Shown piece after piece: positions 43,560-54,754 of a stretch of 64,000 nt of DNA. Source of the stretch: Acanthopleura granulata. Lineage: Eukaryota > Mollusca > Polyplacophora > Chitonida > Chitonidae. The stretch spans positions 8,665,489-8,729,488 of the forward strand of contig JABBOT010000014.1 of assembly GCA_016165875.1 (NCBI GenBank), in the 5' to 3' direction. Numbering within the stretch: the stretch's first letter is position 1; each line of letters begins with the position of its first letter. The notes under the pieces were generated by a model. That model did no database searches. It saw nothing but the letters and a program-made list of their open reading frames with translations, and was not told the DNA's origin. Made by a program: the position numbers and the translations under genes.

Positions 43560-44260
43560 TTTTAGACAAGGGGACCTCAGAGTAGTAACTAGCCTTTCTC
43601 AGGCAAGGAGATCTCCCGTGCTGGTCACACATGGAGGTCTCGGGAAAATACAGGTGTTATCTGGACGCGGAAAGCTCCAGTTATACACACATGTTGTTCG
43701 GGTGCCGGAACCTTCGGGTAGATACACGTGTTGTTTTCAATGAAGACCTGAGGGTCGATATAGCTGTTGATTCGACCTGGAGAATTCAGGGTAGATCGTC
43801 ATGTTGGTAAGATATGGTAGATACACGTCTTTTGACATGAAAACCTCAGTACGTGCGTGTATTGTTCACACAAGGTGATCTCAGGGTAGATAAACGTGTT
43901 GTTCAGACATTGAGACCTTAGGGAAGATACACCTCTTGTTTATACATTTACACCTAAGAGTAGACACATGTATTGTTCAGACATGGGGACTTCAGGTAAG
44001 ATAACCTCTTGCTTATACATTTAGGCCTAAGGATAGACAAACGTGTTGTTCAGACATGGAGACCTTAGGGTAGATACGTTTGCTGTTTTCAATGCCGATT
44101 TTGTAAAAGATATACGTGTTATTTTGGCGTGGATTTCAGGGTAGATATAGGTGTTGTTGATACATGCAGGCCTCAGTGTTGATACACCTGTTTGTTCAGA
44201 GATGGAGACCTCAGGATAAACACACGTGTTGTTTACATATTCAGACATCACAGTTCCTTA
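43560..44260. repeat. Minisatellite with 37-bp unit (copy in gene 2, intron 2)
   Basis: About 18 imperfect units of AGACATGGAGACCTCAGGGT plus AGATACACGTGTTGTTC, strongly degenerate. It lies between exons 2 and 3 of secreted gene 2, the same place as the shorter array in gene 1. Confidence 0.8.
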
Positions 44261-44355
44261 GGCATGGATTTTAAGAGCGCTGAGCATCTATCGGTCTTTA
44301 ATTGCTGAAGTTAGACAAAGTGGTCATGAACGCAAGTCTACACTAACAGTCTCAC

Positions 44356-44517
44356 CTATTGTGGCTCGCCTTCTGCATAACTCCACTCCAGCCACAGTGA
44401 CGTGGGTGGAGAACAGAGCCGCACAGTAGTCGTCGAAGGGCTGACTAACCCAGGCAGGAATGGCCATTTCACACGACACTTGATCCCCTAGAGTCCATCC
44501 AAATGGACAGGTCAAAA
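44356..44517 (-). CDS. Secreted-protein gene 2, exon 2 (C-type-lectin-like), possible 1-nt deletion
   Basis: 162 nt on -, acceptor TTGTCTCACAG, donor AATAG/GTGAGA. It joins exon 1 in phase 1 and encodes VLTCPFGWTLGDQVSCEMAI, then PAWVSQPFDDYCAALFSTHV. One base is missing at about 44399 compared with gene 1, after which the frame reads TVAGVELCRRRATI instead of HCGWSGVMQEASLE. Cys and Trp spacing fits the start of a C-type lectin domain. Because of the indel at least one of the two genes is altered, and gene 2 is more likely the damaged one. Confidence 0.5.
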
Positions 44518-45129
44518 CTGTGAGACAACAAATGAAAAACTATCTAAGTTATAATAAGAATGATGATAAAGACAACGACGATGACAATGATGTTGATGAT
44601 GATGATGTTGACGACAATAAAAATATAGGTGCAGAAATAAGCACTCTGACACCAGCTGTCAATAAAATTGGACGTCCGGGTATACATATATATGTAAAGG
44701 AAGAAATTCGGACTAATTCATGTGAGGAGAAACAATCAACACATTTCCATGATGACGTAAAGATGCAAGGGGTGTTCGGCACAAATAAATTTCGTCAGTA
44801 TCCCATGCAACTGTGTGCTATAGTCACGTGTGATATTACAAATCACTTACAGCCAAAACAAAATGCAAAAGCGGGGCAGCAAACTGAGTCAGCTCTTTTG
44901 ATTTTCTCCAAACCCACATTTTCACCACGAATAAACCTGACAGTCGTCCTGTAAGTGAAAACTTCTTCAGAACGGCTTTAAAACCTAATCAGCCTAATTG
45001 GTGTCGAGTAACACTGAATTTTGACTTCAACATTAAAAACATGGACGCAGCTCAATCCAGCTATAATGCAATCGTCGTGTATTTATGTTGCATTTTCTTA
45101 ACCGGGGCGCTATGTGTACATGTATATAT

Positions 45130-45378
45130 ATTATACACACAATTTTCCAGATTATATAATATACAATATCGTGGTTTTGCGATTTTTAATCGATGCTTAT
45201 TTCTTTTAACTGGTTTAAAAAAATGTTCGTCTGTATTGTTTGAGTTTGAATTTTATCATCCTATCGAAAAACATTCATTGCTTCCTGGTTTAAACATGTT
45301 CCCGCTGCGATATGGCTGACACATTTCCATTGTGGCGTTAAGTCATTATCAATCATTCATTATTATTCATTCATTTTT
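45130..45378 (+). mobile_element. Diverged LINE 3' tail insertion
   Basis: GGTTTTGCGATTTTTAATCG...TGCTTCCTGGTTTAAACATGTTC...CGATATGGCTGACACATTTCC...GCGTTAAGTCATTATCAATCATTC. An older subfamily of the tail seen in copies A-G. It lies in intron 1 of secreted gene 2. Confidence 0.65.
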
Positions 45379-45412
45379 TTAAATGGTACTTAATTTCTCG
45401 GGGGGGGGGGGG

Positions 45413-45649
45413 CTCTATGGCTTAGTCGGTTAGCGCGCTAGGGACAAGCCTCCCACCAATGCGATCGCTGTGGGCTCAAGTCCAACTCATACTGGCTTAC
45501 TCTCCGTCCGTACGTGGGAAGGTCTGCCCGCAACCTGCGGATGGCCGTGGGTCCCCCGGGCTCTGCCTAATTTCCTCCCACCATAATGCTGGCCGCCGTC
45601 CTTTTAGTGAAACATTCATGCGTACGGCCTAAAAAACCAAATAAATAAA
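45413..45649 (+). mobile_element. Full-length main-family SINE, plus strand
   Basis: Head CTCTATGGCTTAGTCGGTTAGCGC (A box) and GGGCTCAAGTCC (B box), complete body, end CCAAATAAATAAAT. A run of G precedes it. Confidence 0.85.
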
Positions 45650-45654
45650 TAACA

Positions 45655-45957
45655 GTTTCTCATGTCACGACGAGGAGTCCTTAGTCTTCTGTGTCTTCTT
45701 GTGGCAGGGCGGGTCCATGTCTCCAAAGTGCTACCGTCACTAAAACATCATGCCGAAGACACCAGACATGATACCCCACCCAGTTACATTATGCTAACAC
45801 CGAACCGACCAGTCTTGTTTCCTTGCTTCAATCTCTAAGTGCTGAGCGTCAAGCGAGACAATCACCAGTGCCATTATTAAAGCCGTATGTGTGACTCGAA
45901 CCGCAAATGATGCCAGATAGCCCGACCTCGACACGGACGCTCTAGCTACCCGGCCAT
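45655..45957 (-). mobile_element. Third SINE-like repeat with tRNA-like head, minus strand
   Basis: On -, GGCCGGGTAGCTAGAGCGTCC...GGTTCGAGTC form a tRNA-like head. The body shares the CAGTTACATTATGCTAACACCGAACCGACCAGTCTTG region with 41105-41400. Confidence 0.6.
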
Positions 45958-46039
45958 GGGAGAGAAATATATATGATAGTTTTGTCATCGATTAAAAGCT
46001 AATCCAGTTTTTTGACAAATGTTATAAGTGTTATCTTAC

Positions 46040-46112
46040 CTCTTCTCTTGGCCAGAGATATGTGCATGAAGAAGAGAATCACACAGATGACTTGTACACC
46101 TAACCGCACCAT
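46040..46112 (-). CDS. Secreted-protein gene 2, exon 1 (signal peptide)
   Basis: 73 nt: ATG at 46112 on -, 24 codons (MVRLGVQVICVILFFMHISL plus AKRR), phase-1 donor AGAAGAG/GTAAGAT. The same layout as gene 1. Intron 1 is about 1.5 kb here versus about 0.7 kb in gene 1 because of inserted LINE and SINE pieces. Confidence 0.6.
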
Positions 46113-46230
46113 ACTTGTACACGTCCGATAAGCAGAAAAAATAAACACCACCTGTGACCTATCGACGAGGGCTTACACGGTAATTCGCAGCTGGCCACTG
46201 TACTGAAGAATTGCACCCGTCACATGCCAT

Positions 46231-46236
46231 TTTATA
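46231..46236 (-). promoter_or_regulatory. TATA box of secreted gene 2
   Basis: GGCTATAAAATGG on -, about 120 bp before the ATG. Flanks align with the gene 1 promoter (TGTACTGAA...TTGCAC...TTCAGCT). Confidence 0.55.
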
Positions 46237-46459
46237 GCCACATCCTGGTCAACCTATTCTCCCCTTCAGCTAGGTTGGACGTATTTAATTGTAGAGCCGT
46301 GACATGAGACGAGTTCGTGCGCACAACACTGACATGTAGACGTTCAGTCCCTCCATAACAACACCTGTACGCACATTTTTCGGTGTGTTTAACGCTTTCA
46401 ATGAGTGGGCTCTGGCATCAATGGAATAATTCAAGTGGATCATATATTTGACACATTTT

Positions 46460-47855
46460 TTTCTACTAAATATCAATGCAAAAGCCTAGATAGCGAACAA
46501 CCATTTATCTACGCGTACCTGTGAAAACCTCTGAACATTTGTTGACCTTCGCCTTGTTAGTCTCTGTTCGTTTGAATTTTGGACGGATAAATTTTTTGCA
46601 TTTTTAATGTCTAATAAGACAATCGACCCAGTCACAAGTAAGAAATGTCTGCACGAACATTCGGGAAAGAGGCACGGAACTTTGGGGATGCAATTTTGTC
46701 TGCAAAATTTTCGGTTTTTATGGAAGATAACAGAAAGAACAAATTTAGCGTATATGTTACAAGAAATTCCCAACCTGCTTGGCCTAATCGGTGCTTTCAC
46801 TTTCGTCTAAATTCGTTAATTATCGGTAGAATAAAACGGCAGTTTAAAGTATGGACAGGTCCTGATATCTCCAAAACAGTATATAATTTGAATTCATGCT
46901 ACAACCGATAATTCATTCTGAAGTTTAAAGAAAACGTTTGCCGATAATTTACAATGACTTAACCGCACAGCCAGAAGTTTGTCTTCTCATTTATCTTTTC
47001 CCTGTCATCTTGATGCCGTTACCTTTGTAACACACGATCGGTTTGGTGCGCCATTCAGCGTTATCTTATCTCCCTAGCAAAAGAGTTCAGCAGCCTTCCA
47101 GCCACACGATTTCTCTTCTACTTAGCGACAGTCAATACAATCAATGTGTGTGATTATAACATTTCCCATTTCCTGATGGAACATGATTGTTTAGCAAGTG
47201 GAAAAGTGGATCGGTGTGAAATCACCTGTGACGAACTACAGAACACCTGTGAGCACCACACAAAGCCCACCATGTCCTCGATTGTGTGGACGGAATTAGA
47301 TCGAGTGCTGTCACAATTACCACTTTTAAAGTGAAGAATTCGATATGGGGACCTCAGCCAAATCTGATGATGAGCAAATAGATAACTTTTTGAGGTGCTG
47401 CAAGAAAAGGGAATAACTTCTGGAAGGTTGTGATTATTAGAGCGACTGAATGCATTAATGAGCCATACATATATTGTTTCGTTGACGGGTTGTATAGAGA
47501 CCGAATGTCCAGACTCAATGTTCCACTATTGGAAACAAATGTATGTATTCTTTAGTTCTCTCAGAAATCTGGTCTAAAACCAAGGAAAAGCGTAAAATAG
47601 GCCAAAGTCAGACATATAAAATTTTGGGCAATATCATTTTGCTTATTTAATTAATGCATTGAAATGTCGCATTTTTGTTTATTGTTTATAAAGATCCTAA
47701 TGTTATACTTTTAGAAGTTTGATGTTTTTCTTTTACATCCTGGAGATCCTTAAATTACACATTTGAAACTTTTTTATCATGGGAGTTTATGTGTGTTTAT
47801 TTAGTTGACAAATGACGTCTGATCACTCTGTACCGCTACACAGGTGGACCCTCTT
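46460..47855. other. Stretch without recognisable gene
   Basis: Short overlapping frames on both strands (such as 46486-46911 and 47146-47334) show no family match and no clear splice sites. Confidence 0.35.
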
Positions 47856-48215
47856 AGCGGGTGAAGCAGTGCCAACAGTGGGAATTGACATCTGGCTGCA
47901 ATTTACCGGTGAAACTGCGTAGATGGCGAAGCAGTCGCAACAGCACTACCGGTGAACCTACATAGCCTGTGAAACATTGGAAACAGTGTGATGATTGATA
48001 TTTGATCACACACTACCTGTTAACCTATTCGTCCTGTGAAACAGTGACAAGAGTGTGATAACTGATATTTGACAACACACTACCGGTGAACCTACATTGC
48101 CTATGAAACACTGGCAACAGTCTGAGGGTTGAAAGTGTCATCACACGCTGCCGATGAACCTACATACATGTGACCTGTGAAGCAGTGGCAACAGTGTGGT
48201 AACTGACACCACGCA
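47856..48215. repeat. Minisatellite with unit of about 70-75 bp
   Basis: Around five imperfect units of the type GTGATAACTGATATTTGACA / ACACACTACCGGTGAACCTA / CATAGCCTGTGAAACAGTGG / CAACA. Confidence 0.75.
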
Positions 48216-48429
48216 ATCGATGAAAACAACCGCTTTACTACAAACATCAAAAAACATCTATATTCACCGATATTTAAACGATGACGAGTGTGAAGGCTTT
48301 TGTGTGGCGGAAACATATCTCAATCAGCTCTACTTATATAAAAATCACCATCATGACACAAAGGATGCCACAGTGATGCAAGTATCCGAGGTTGGCTGTA
48401 TTAGTTTACCATGCATCAAAAATATACAG

Positions 48430-48560
48430 CGGTGTGTCCGTGGGAATGTCTGCCAGCAACCTGCGGTTGGCTGTGGATTTCCCTCAGGCTCTGCCCCGTT
48501 TCCTTCCGCCATAATGTTGGCCGCCGTCGTATAAGAGAAATGTTATTGAAATCTGCCGTC
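48430..48560 (+). mobile_element. Main-family SINE, 3' half, plus strand
   Basis: GTCCGTGGGAATGTCTGCCAGCAACCTGCGG...CCATAATGTTGGCCGCCGTCGTATAAGAGAAATG. The tRNA head is absent. Confidence 0.75.
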
Positions 48561-49425
48561 TTCTCTGTGTGCATGATAAACCTATTCAGTGTTTCAGCGC
48601 TTATGCAAGTTAGTTATACTTCACGTTAGCTACTTCTGACCCATTTAATATATGCTTAGGAACCTGATATAAACACTGTAATCCGGTTTCATTCATTTTA
48701 CAACATACAAATAAGTTTTAACGGACATTGTCAACATTTACGGTGCATTAATTTTGCCACATTAGTTTTAAGAACGTTTCTACGCACATTGAATTTATTT
48801 CGTATATCGCTGAGGATCAAAGAAGTGGGTATATTTATGTTGTCCACTGAACCGATAAAAAATCTCGACTTTGCGCTCTTTGAAGCAAAATTCCCCTTTT
48901 TTGTCGGATTTTTACTGGGCCGCATACAATTTGAAAATGTGTAAATAAATTCCATGGATATGTAATATAGAAATGAGAAATCAACCTTGAGCGATGATCG
49001 TGGTAGAAATAATGGAAGTATACAGGGTGTAAGTTAAGTTTGAGGAGTGGTTTCCCTTTCTCCTATAAGTGCATGGTAAACTTAAATAAATGGCGACCAG
49101 TTGTTTACCAAGTCGGTCAAGTGTTTCAAATTTTATAACTCGGGTATATCCCAGCAAGCATTCCTAAAAAGCAACAGACATCTTTATAGAACAGAAGAAT
49201 GTAGAAGAATGACTTTTATATATGTAGGATGATCTTGTGGTCATTTCCACGAACAATTTATGGGGCGCTTGCTGTTTGTTTTCTGTACAGGATGTAGATC
49301 ACGTATGCTACATTTGTATGGATTTCGGTAACGCATAATGAGTGAAACTTCGTATAGTACAGAATGTCACTTTCAACACTTTATTTTTTGGTAGATTATG
49401 TTGCCATCGTCAAGAATATGTGCAA
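48561..49425. other. Stretch without recognisable gene
   Basis: AT-rich intergenic DNA, no supported frame or repeat. Confidence 0.4.
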
Positions 49426-49429
49426 CAGT

Positions 49430-49520
49430 AACAAGAATGTATAGTTTTCTAGGGATGCAATGGCTGAAATATTGACGATGTGGCGTAAAGCCATAATCCA
49501 TCAATCATTCATTCGTTCTA
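49430..49520 (+). mobile_element. Tail-only LINE remnant
   Basis: GCAATGGCTGAAATATTGACGATGTGGCGTAAAGCCATAATCC...CATTCATTC matches the last ~70 bp of the LINE 3' end. No clear target-site duplication. Confidence 0.6.
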
Positions 49521-51212
49521 AACATGCACATCTTCACTCACTCTTTGGAATGGTGTTGCAAGGGGGCAGCTGAGTAGTATAAGCACTGGGGGTTCTGTAC
49601 CACTTCCTGATAGGACCCGCCCCATATTTATACTACTAGCTCTATGAAGATGTCGCTTTGGGTGCAGGCTCCGTTGTGATATGGTTAAAACAATGTTGAA
49701 AGCGACGTAAATCCGAAGGAAAGGAAAACGCAAACCACACACAAATTATATCACAACGTATCATTACTTATTATATCCATATTGGCTCCGGTTTCCGGAC
49801 GCGCTTTTAGCCAAGTATTCCTTTCGCAGCACATGGCAACATGTGTTGTGGAGATATAATTTGCACTTAAGGTTACTAGGCACTAAGTACGCTTCATGAA
49901 ACCGGGCCCTGATTTTTATTTATAAATGGGTTGCTGCTTCATTGGTAGATTAATGGACTGAGGAAGCTCAAGTGAGCCACATGGCTATGACAAACAACAG
50001 ACGAACTTTCCATCCAGAAATGTTCATTCTCACCGCTGAATAAGCGTTTATGTCAAGTTCACTGTTGACGCATGAAAGGTCGGTCATCTCCAACAAACTT
50101 CATGTAAGACCAACTGTATTATCGCCCACGGTGAGCTTATTGGGCCCACTTACACAAAACTGTAAATCGATTTTTCGTAAATTTTCTCATAAATCACTCC
50201 GTCAAATGAAACTACAACCTAGACAACATGTTCTCGAAAAAAAAAATCACTGAAAACATGATTTACAAAGTTTTGTCAAAGTGGCCCCCGTATTATATTT
50301 TTTTTCTCCATGATTGAGCCAGTTACATCATTTTACCCACCAAAGCATCATTAAGGACGTCTGCAGCAACTGCTGTCAGCCGTACAGCCATTTAAGCTAA
50401 CTTTTATACAAGTCATATGCAATCTTCAAAAAAATGAACACAAGGTTTTTCCTTTTTTTACTTTAAAAAAATTTTTTTTTCATTTAATTTTTAATACATA
50501 CACATGCTCACATGGACAGAGTTAAATCATGGAACATGAAATGTCGAAAGAATAGCGAAGTTGAGCACATATCATCAGTATAGAATAGGAACAAACATAT
50601 TTACATTCCTACAGGCATACATATATATTACTGTTTCTTTATGTTCACTCCCTCCTACATCAAATTAATATGTTGTTTATGTGGGTTTGTCAGCTGATAT
50701 AAATATTTGGAATGTTTGATCCGTCTCTAGAGACGTTCCCAGTTTTTGCAACTCCTTCATTGCCTTAAAAAAAAAGACAACAAAGAATATCACCACAGTT
50801 ATTTCAGAGGAGGATTCCATGTGGACCTAAACGGACATAGACATTTTTTATGACTTGCTGGCTAACTCTAGAAATCGTCATTTACTCTGGAATTCTTACG
50901 AGGGCATAGGACGCGCCATTTTATAGAAACCGGAAACACGATGTCGCGTCATCCGTACCTTACGCTTTTCGGTATTTACGGCGAGACACTCCTTTGTCGT
51001 GCGAAGGACGGTCTCTCTCATTACTACAAGCGAAGGCCACGCATTGTGGTCTCCTGGTTGACACCTTGGGAAACAGCCCGAGAGGTATTCTACTCTCACT
51101 TTTCCGCTGAAAATAGCTACAAGGTATATCAGAATTGTCTCGTAATCAGAAGTAAATCAGCTGATTTAGCACTGATTTACTTCTACATTGCAAAATTTTG
51201 AACTAGGACTGG
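49521..51212. other. Stretch without recognisable gene
   Basis: Two opposed frames (50941-51201 + and 50896-51099 -) overlap and neither is recognised. T-rich runs occur near 50450. Confidence 0.3.
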
Positions 51213-51213
51213 G

Positions 51214-51373
51214 TGACGTCACAGGTGAAATAGATGCTTCCTGCAGTGTTGAAATATTTCGCTCTTGATAGTTTGACAGCATGGCGGCGCGTTCGATTTT
51301 CCTCTACGTAGGCGTTATTGTTTCCTTGAACTGCGATATCTTGGTTATCCTACGCCACAAAAGCAAAAAGTGA
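51214..51373 (+). promoter_or_regulatory. CRE palindrome and possible first exon
   Basis: A perfect TGACGTCA (51214-51221) lies about 60 bp before ATGGCGGCGCG at 51281, a good start context. The frame runs only 30 codons with a hydrophobic stretch and stops at 51371-51373. It may be a promoter plus first exon, but no downstream exon was found. Confidence 0.25.
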
Positions 51374-52058
51374 CGTTTTTTAAAACTTCTCTTTTCACCT
51401 CCAGGCAGTCGACCATCTCAGGGAATGCCTGGCAAACGTTACAACTGTCATTGTCACTTTTTGCAATTTTACAAAAAGCATTTGTGCTTATTAGTCTCTG
51501 TAAAAATCTTAGAGTTATGTACAGGTAAACTTAACTAGTTAAAGAAGCTAAGAAAGACACGCTTCTAATTAACGTTTTTCTCTCTCAGATAACTCTCTCA
51601 TTTGGAACATGACTTCACTTTTCCGTCATTCAAGATGTCATAAAAACCGTGCCAAACTGTTTTGGATGCAACAGAGGAGTAATATTGCTGTTTGTCTGTA
51701 CAATTTTCTGGCGTAGGTAGCTGACATTTTTGTTGAAAATCTTTTCTGACGTAACGTATTAACAAAATAATAACAAGATCATTTTGTCGGCAAATCACCT
51801 CATGTTCAAACGGTATATGGATTGATGCAAATGTGTTTAACTGAGTGTGCAATTTCTGTGAAAATCGTCCGTTTTCTTGCCAGCTGGGTCATGTTGTCGA
51901 TCTGCACAAGTTTCGAACTTATCTGCTAATTCAACTTCAGGGAGAATAACAACTTTGCGGGGTTTCTTTTGAAGTCATTCATGTTACTGATGTATTTTCT
52001 GATTTCGGGCCGATGGTGGGATTGATTAAATGCAACCTGTTACATGTCTACTGGCTTG

Positions 52059-52062
<4 letters not shown>

Positions 52063-52117
<55 letters not shown>
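52063..52117. repeat. (TA)n microsatellite
   Basis: About 27 TA units, ending about 80 bp upstream of the ATG at 52197. Confidence 0.95.
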
Positions 52118-52121
<4 letters not shown>

Positions 52122-52196
52122 TACCAGTGTAATTCGCGGACAGCATACAACTCACGAAAAACCGCGCGGGCTTCGACGAATCTTGGGGCCGACACC

Positions 52197-52254
52197 ATGA
52201 ATTCTCTTAGATTCTATGTGGTACTCCTTCCTGCTCTCGTTACCCTCAATTGCG
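52197..52254 (+). CDS. Six-cysteine secreted protein gene, exon 1 (signal peptide)
   Basis: ATG at 52197 after GCCGACACC. Nineteen codons (MNSLRFYVVLLPALVTLNC), then a phase-1 exact donor G/GTAAGAT. A typical signal peptide, with a predicted cut near the exon junction. A TA microsatellite lies in the promoter zone. The phase matches the two secreted genes at 40 and 46 kb, although the strand is opposite. Confidence 0.65.
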
Positions 52255-52789
52255 GTAAGATTTGCTCTTACGCCTGCGCCTAGCTTATTTTTGTGTCAGT
52301 TTTCCAAGCCTCAAGCAGTTTAGAATGTATGTAGATCTTGTAGGAAAACATTCTAACTCGGTATTTGACATCCCCTGTGAACGGGATACGTGGTTATTTT
52401 CATCCAATTTTATTTTAACTTTAACATAATTTATAATTGATGTATTTCTCCGAGCTCCATCCTATGATAGGTGAAAAATTTTGGATAAATACAAATTAAC
52501 CATATATATAAATTGTCTGGAGTTAGTTGCCATTGGTCACTCTAAAGAGTTTGTGTACTCAGTGACACAAAATTTGGCACAATGTAAGCCATGCACCTGC
52601 TCCGAACATGGCCCAAAGTGTTCCTCTCTTAGAGCAAAGATATCAAACACAGACGATAGTAAAAATACTGTCTACATTATAAAGCGTGCTGACGAATGCT
52701 TTTGGGTATGACATACAATTTGCCAGAATGTCCCGGAAGTCTACAGATACGTATTTTAGCACTGTTGTCGAGTGAATAAATAAATTCCA

Positions 52790-53220
52790 GGCGACATGGC
52801 CGATTTTTGACAACCGTGAGGATAAGAGGGCCGATGCATGACAATACTAACGATGATGCGTCACAATACTAAGGATCAGAGGACAGATGTGTGACCGTCT
52901 TGAGGATCAGATTTATCCATTTGTCTGTCTTGTGACTGACGCCAGGATTATTGCAAGAAGAAAGGGGGAGAAATACCAGGCAGAGATCGCTGGACACCCT
53001 TGACGATCCGCAGATTGTTTCCAGACCTTTTCACTTATGGCCGAGGATAGGAGGCCCTATGTTTGACAACCCTATGGATGAGAGGACATATGAGTGACAA
53101 CCGTGTGGACCGGATGGTTGATGCATGACAACCGTGTGGATAATAGTCGTATGTGTGGCAACCCTGTGGATCAGATGACTGATGCATGACAACCCTGTGG
53201 ATAAAAAGTACATGTAGTTA
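52790..53220. repeat. Minisatellite with unit of about 30 bp
   Basis: Imperfect units of GATGCATGACAACCCTGTGGATCAGATGACT, clearest at 53070-53210, in intron 1 of the six-cysteine gene. Confidence 0.65.
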
Positions 53221-53924
53221 TATCCACATTCGTTCCTCTGGCTCATTTTGGCATTTATAGTAAACTTTTAAGGATCGTCCGGGATCAGAAGGCCTCTAAA
53301 TTTCAACTTTTTAACCGAATGAGCTAAGCACGACGAATATGAATCCAGAATTGTATCGAGACCACCAGCGTGTTTTCGTCAAGTCTATCTGCTACACAGT
53401 GATCATTAACGTGACAGGTGGGGATAACGTCTGTCGTCATTATTATAGATATCTTCACCCCTGTCATTATCCTCGGAGTTGTATGAACACCGGGTCTTGT
53501 ATGGTTATGTAACAAAGGACCTCGACTTAAGCCAGGGTCATCGATCGATCAAGCCAGGCTTGATCTCCGGCATCAATATAAGCACACGTGGCGCCCGAGA
53601 GTTGTGGTTAGAAGAATTATAATTCATTTGCTCCACGTTGTTAAGATCAGCAGCAATGTTAAGGTTGTGATAGTTGAGCTATATTGATTATATTGCAATT
53701 TCGAATGTGTATATAATTTGCTGTTCCGGCTGGTGAAAGAATGCGGTTTACTGCGGGCGGGTTTCTCCGGTCCTTTGACAGGTGCTGTGGTTTTTGGCTC
53801 TGCCAGTCCATATTGCTCCAGCTGTTAATTTCTCCACCATGATGAAGGAAAGTATTCTCTTCATTTCACTACTGGACGTGATGCCCAGTGCGGATGAAAC
53901 ATATCTTATTCGTGGTTTCGCCGT

Positions 53925-54118
53925 TTAACTGGTGTTTTTAATTTGTTTTTTTTTTAACGGGTTTTAAAGCATGTTCATGTGTTCTGTTTGGTTTTGATTG
54001 TAAACCACACGAGGTTGAGGAACATTCACGAGTTCCTGGTTCAAACATGTTCTCTCCACGATATGGCTGAGATATTGCCGACGTGAGGTGATGCCTTTAT
54101 CATTCGTTCATTCATTCT
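53925..54118 (+). mobile_element. Diverged LINE 3' tail insertion
   Basis: GTTTAACTGGTGTTTTTAAT...CACGAGTTCCTGGTTCAAAC...CCACGATATGGCTGAGATATTGCC...CATTCGTTCATTCATTC. An older tail subfamily with the signature of 45130-45378, in intron 1 of the six-cysteine gene. Confidence 0.65.
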
Positions 54119-54237
54119 TCATCTCAACTCAAGTGAAGAAGTAAAACTGCGTTGTTTTTTTTATCCAATCGAATGGAAGGGAAGTGTAAACCAAATAACT
54201 AAATAAATACGTGATAATGCTGTTTTTTTTCTTGCAG

Positions 54238-54417
54238 GAGTTTCCAGCACACGTATCTTCCCCTGTCCAGAGACTTGCTACCACTGGTTCCCACTGAACG
54301 CGCTGATATGCCGGATACCGGCGAGAGCGAGTGACGCGCAGGCGTTCTGTGACATCGTGATCAGAGGGGCTCGGCATGCCGTGGTGAACGACATCAGCAT
54401 CTGCCAGTGGACACGGC
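54238..54417 (+). CDS. Six-cysteine secreted protein gene, exon 2
   Basis: 180 nt between a strong acceptor (TGTTTTTTTTCTTGCAG) and an exact donor C/GTAAGTC, in phase 1 at both ends, so it joins exon 1 without a stop. It encodes about 60 residues: IFPCPETCYHWFPLNALICR, then IPARASDAQAFCDIVIRGAR, then HAVVNDISICQWTR. Five cysteines are present. The stretch around DAQAFC and GARHAVVND is reminiscent of C-type lectin domains, but the match is partial. GC content is higher than in the flanks, as expected for coding sequence. This is the best-supported host exon in the right half of the window. Confidence 0.65.
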
Positions 54418-54466
54418 GTAAGTCATACAAACGTATGAGGTGGAACACTGAACAATATGAAAACTG

Positions 54467-54476
54467 TATCTTTGAA
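54467..54476 (+). repeat. Left target-site duplication of the 58-bp LINE-tail insertion
   Basis: TATCTTTGAA, repeated at 54535-54544. Confidence 0.8.
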
Positions 54477-54534
54477 TCGCCACGATATGGCTGAAAAATT
54501 GCCGATATGGCGTAAAGCCATAATCATTCATTCA
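54477..54534 (+). mobile_element. Ultra-short (58-bp) LINE 3'-end insertion
   Basis: TCGCCACGATATGGCTGAAA ... CCATAATCATTCATTCA is just the last ~58 bp of the LINE with its tail, flanked by a perfect 10-bp duplication. It lies 60 bp into intron 2 of the six-cysteine gene. Confidence 0.85.
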
Positions 54535-54754
54535 TATCTTTGAAATCAGAGTGTAATTTGTAGCTTATGGTGCATTATTTGCGGTATAAAACCGATCATT
54601 TATACACGTTTTCAACCATAGCTTGAAGGGGAATAAATACAAAGCATTAAAAGACTAGACACATATTCGCATTACTTAATTTCAAATAATTTTCAATTAA
54701 TGACCGAGTTTAAAGTGGTACACTAATAATCTATTACTGATTATATTGGACGAC

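Noticed and set aside
44520..44954. 144-codon acidic frame
   Set aside because: Its Asp-rich part comes from a GAT/GAC simple repeat in intron 1 of a gene on the other strand.
31806..45649. tRNA genes suggested by A and B boxes
   Set aside because: Each head continues into the same repeated non-tRNA body and none folds as an intact tRNA; they are SINEs.
50896..51201. Opposed overlapping frames as a gene
   Set aside because: Neither has a family match, signal peptide or clear splice sites.
52044..52283. 79-codon frame with Tyr-Ile repeats
   Set aside because: Made by the (TA)n microsatellite; the real exon here is in a different frame starting at 52197.
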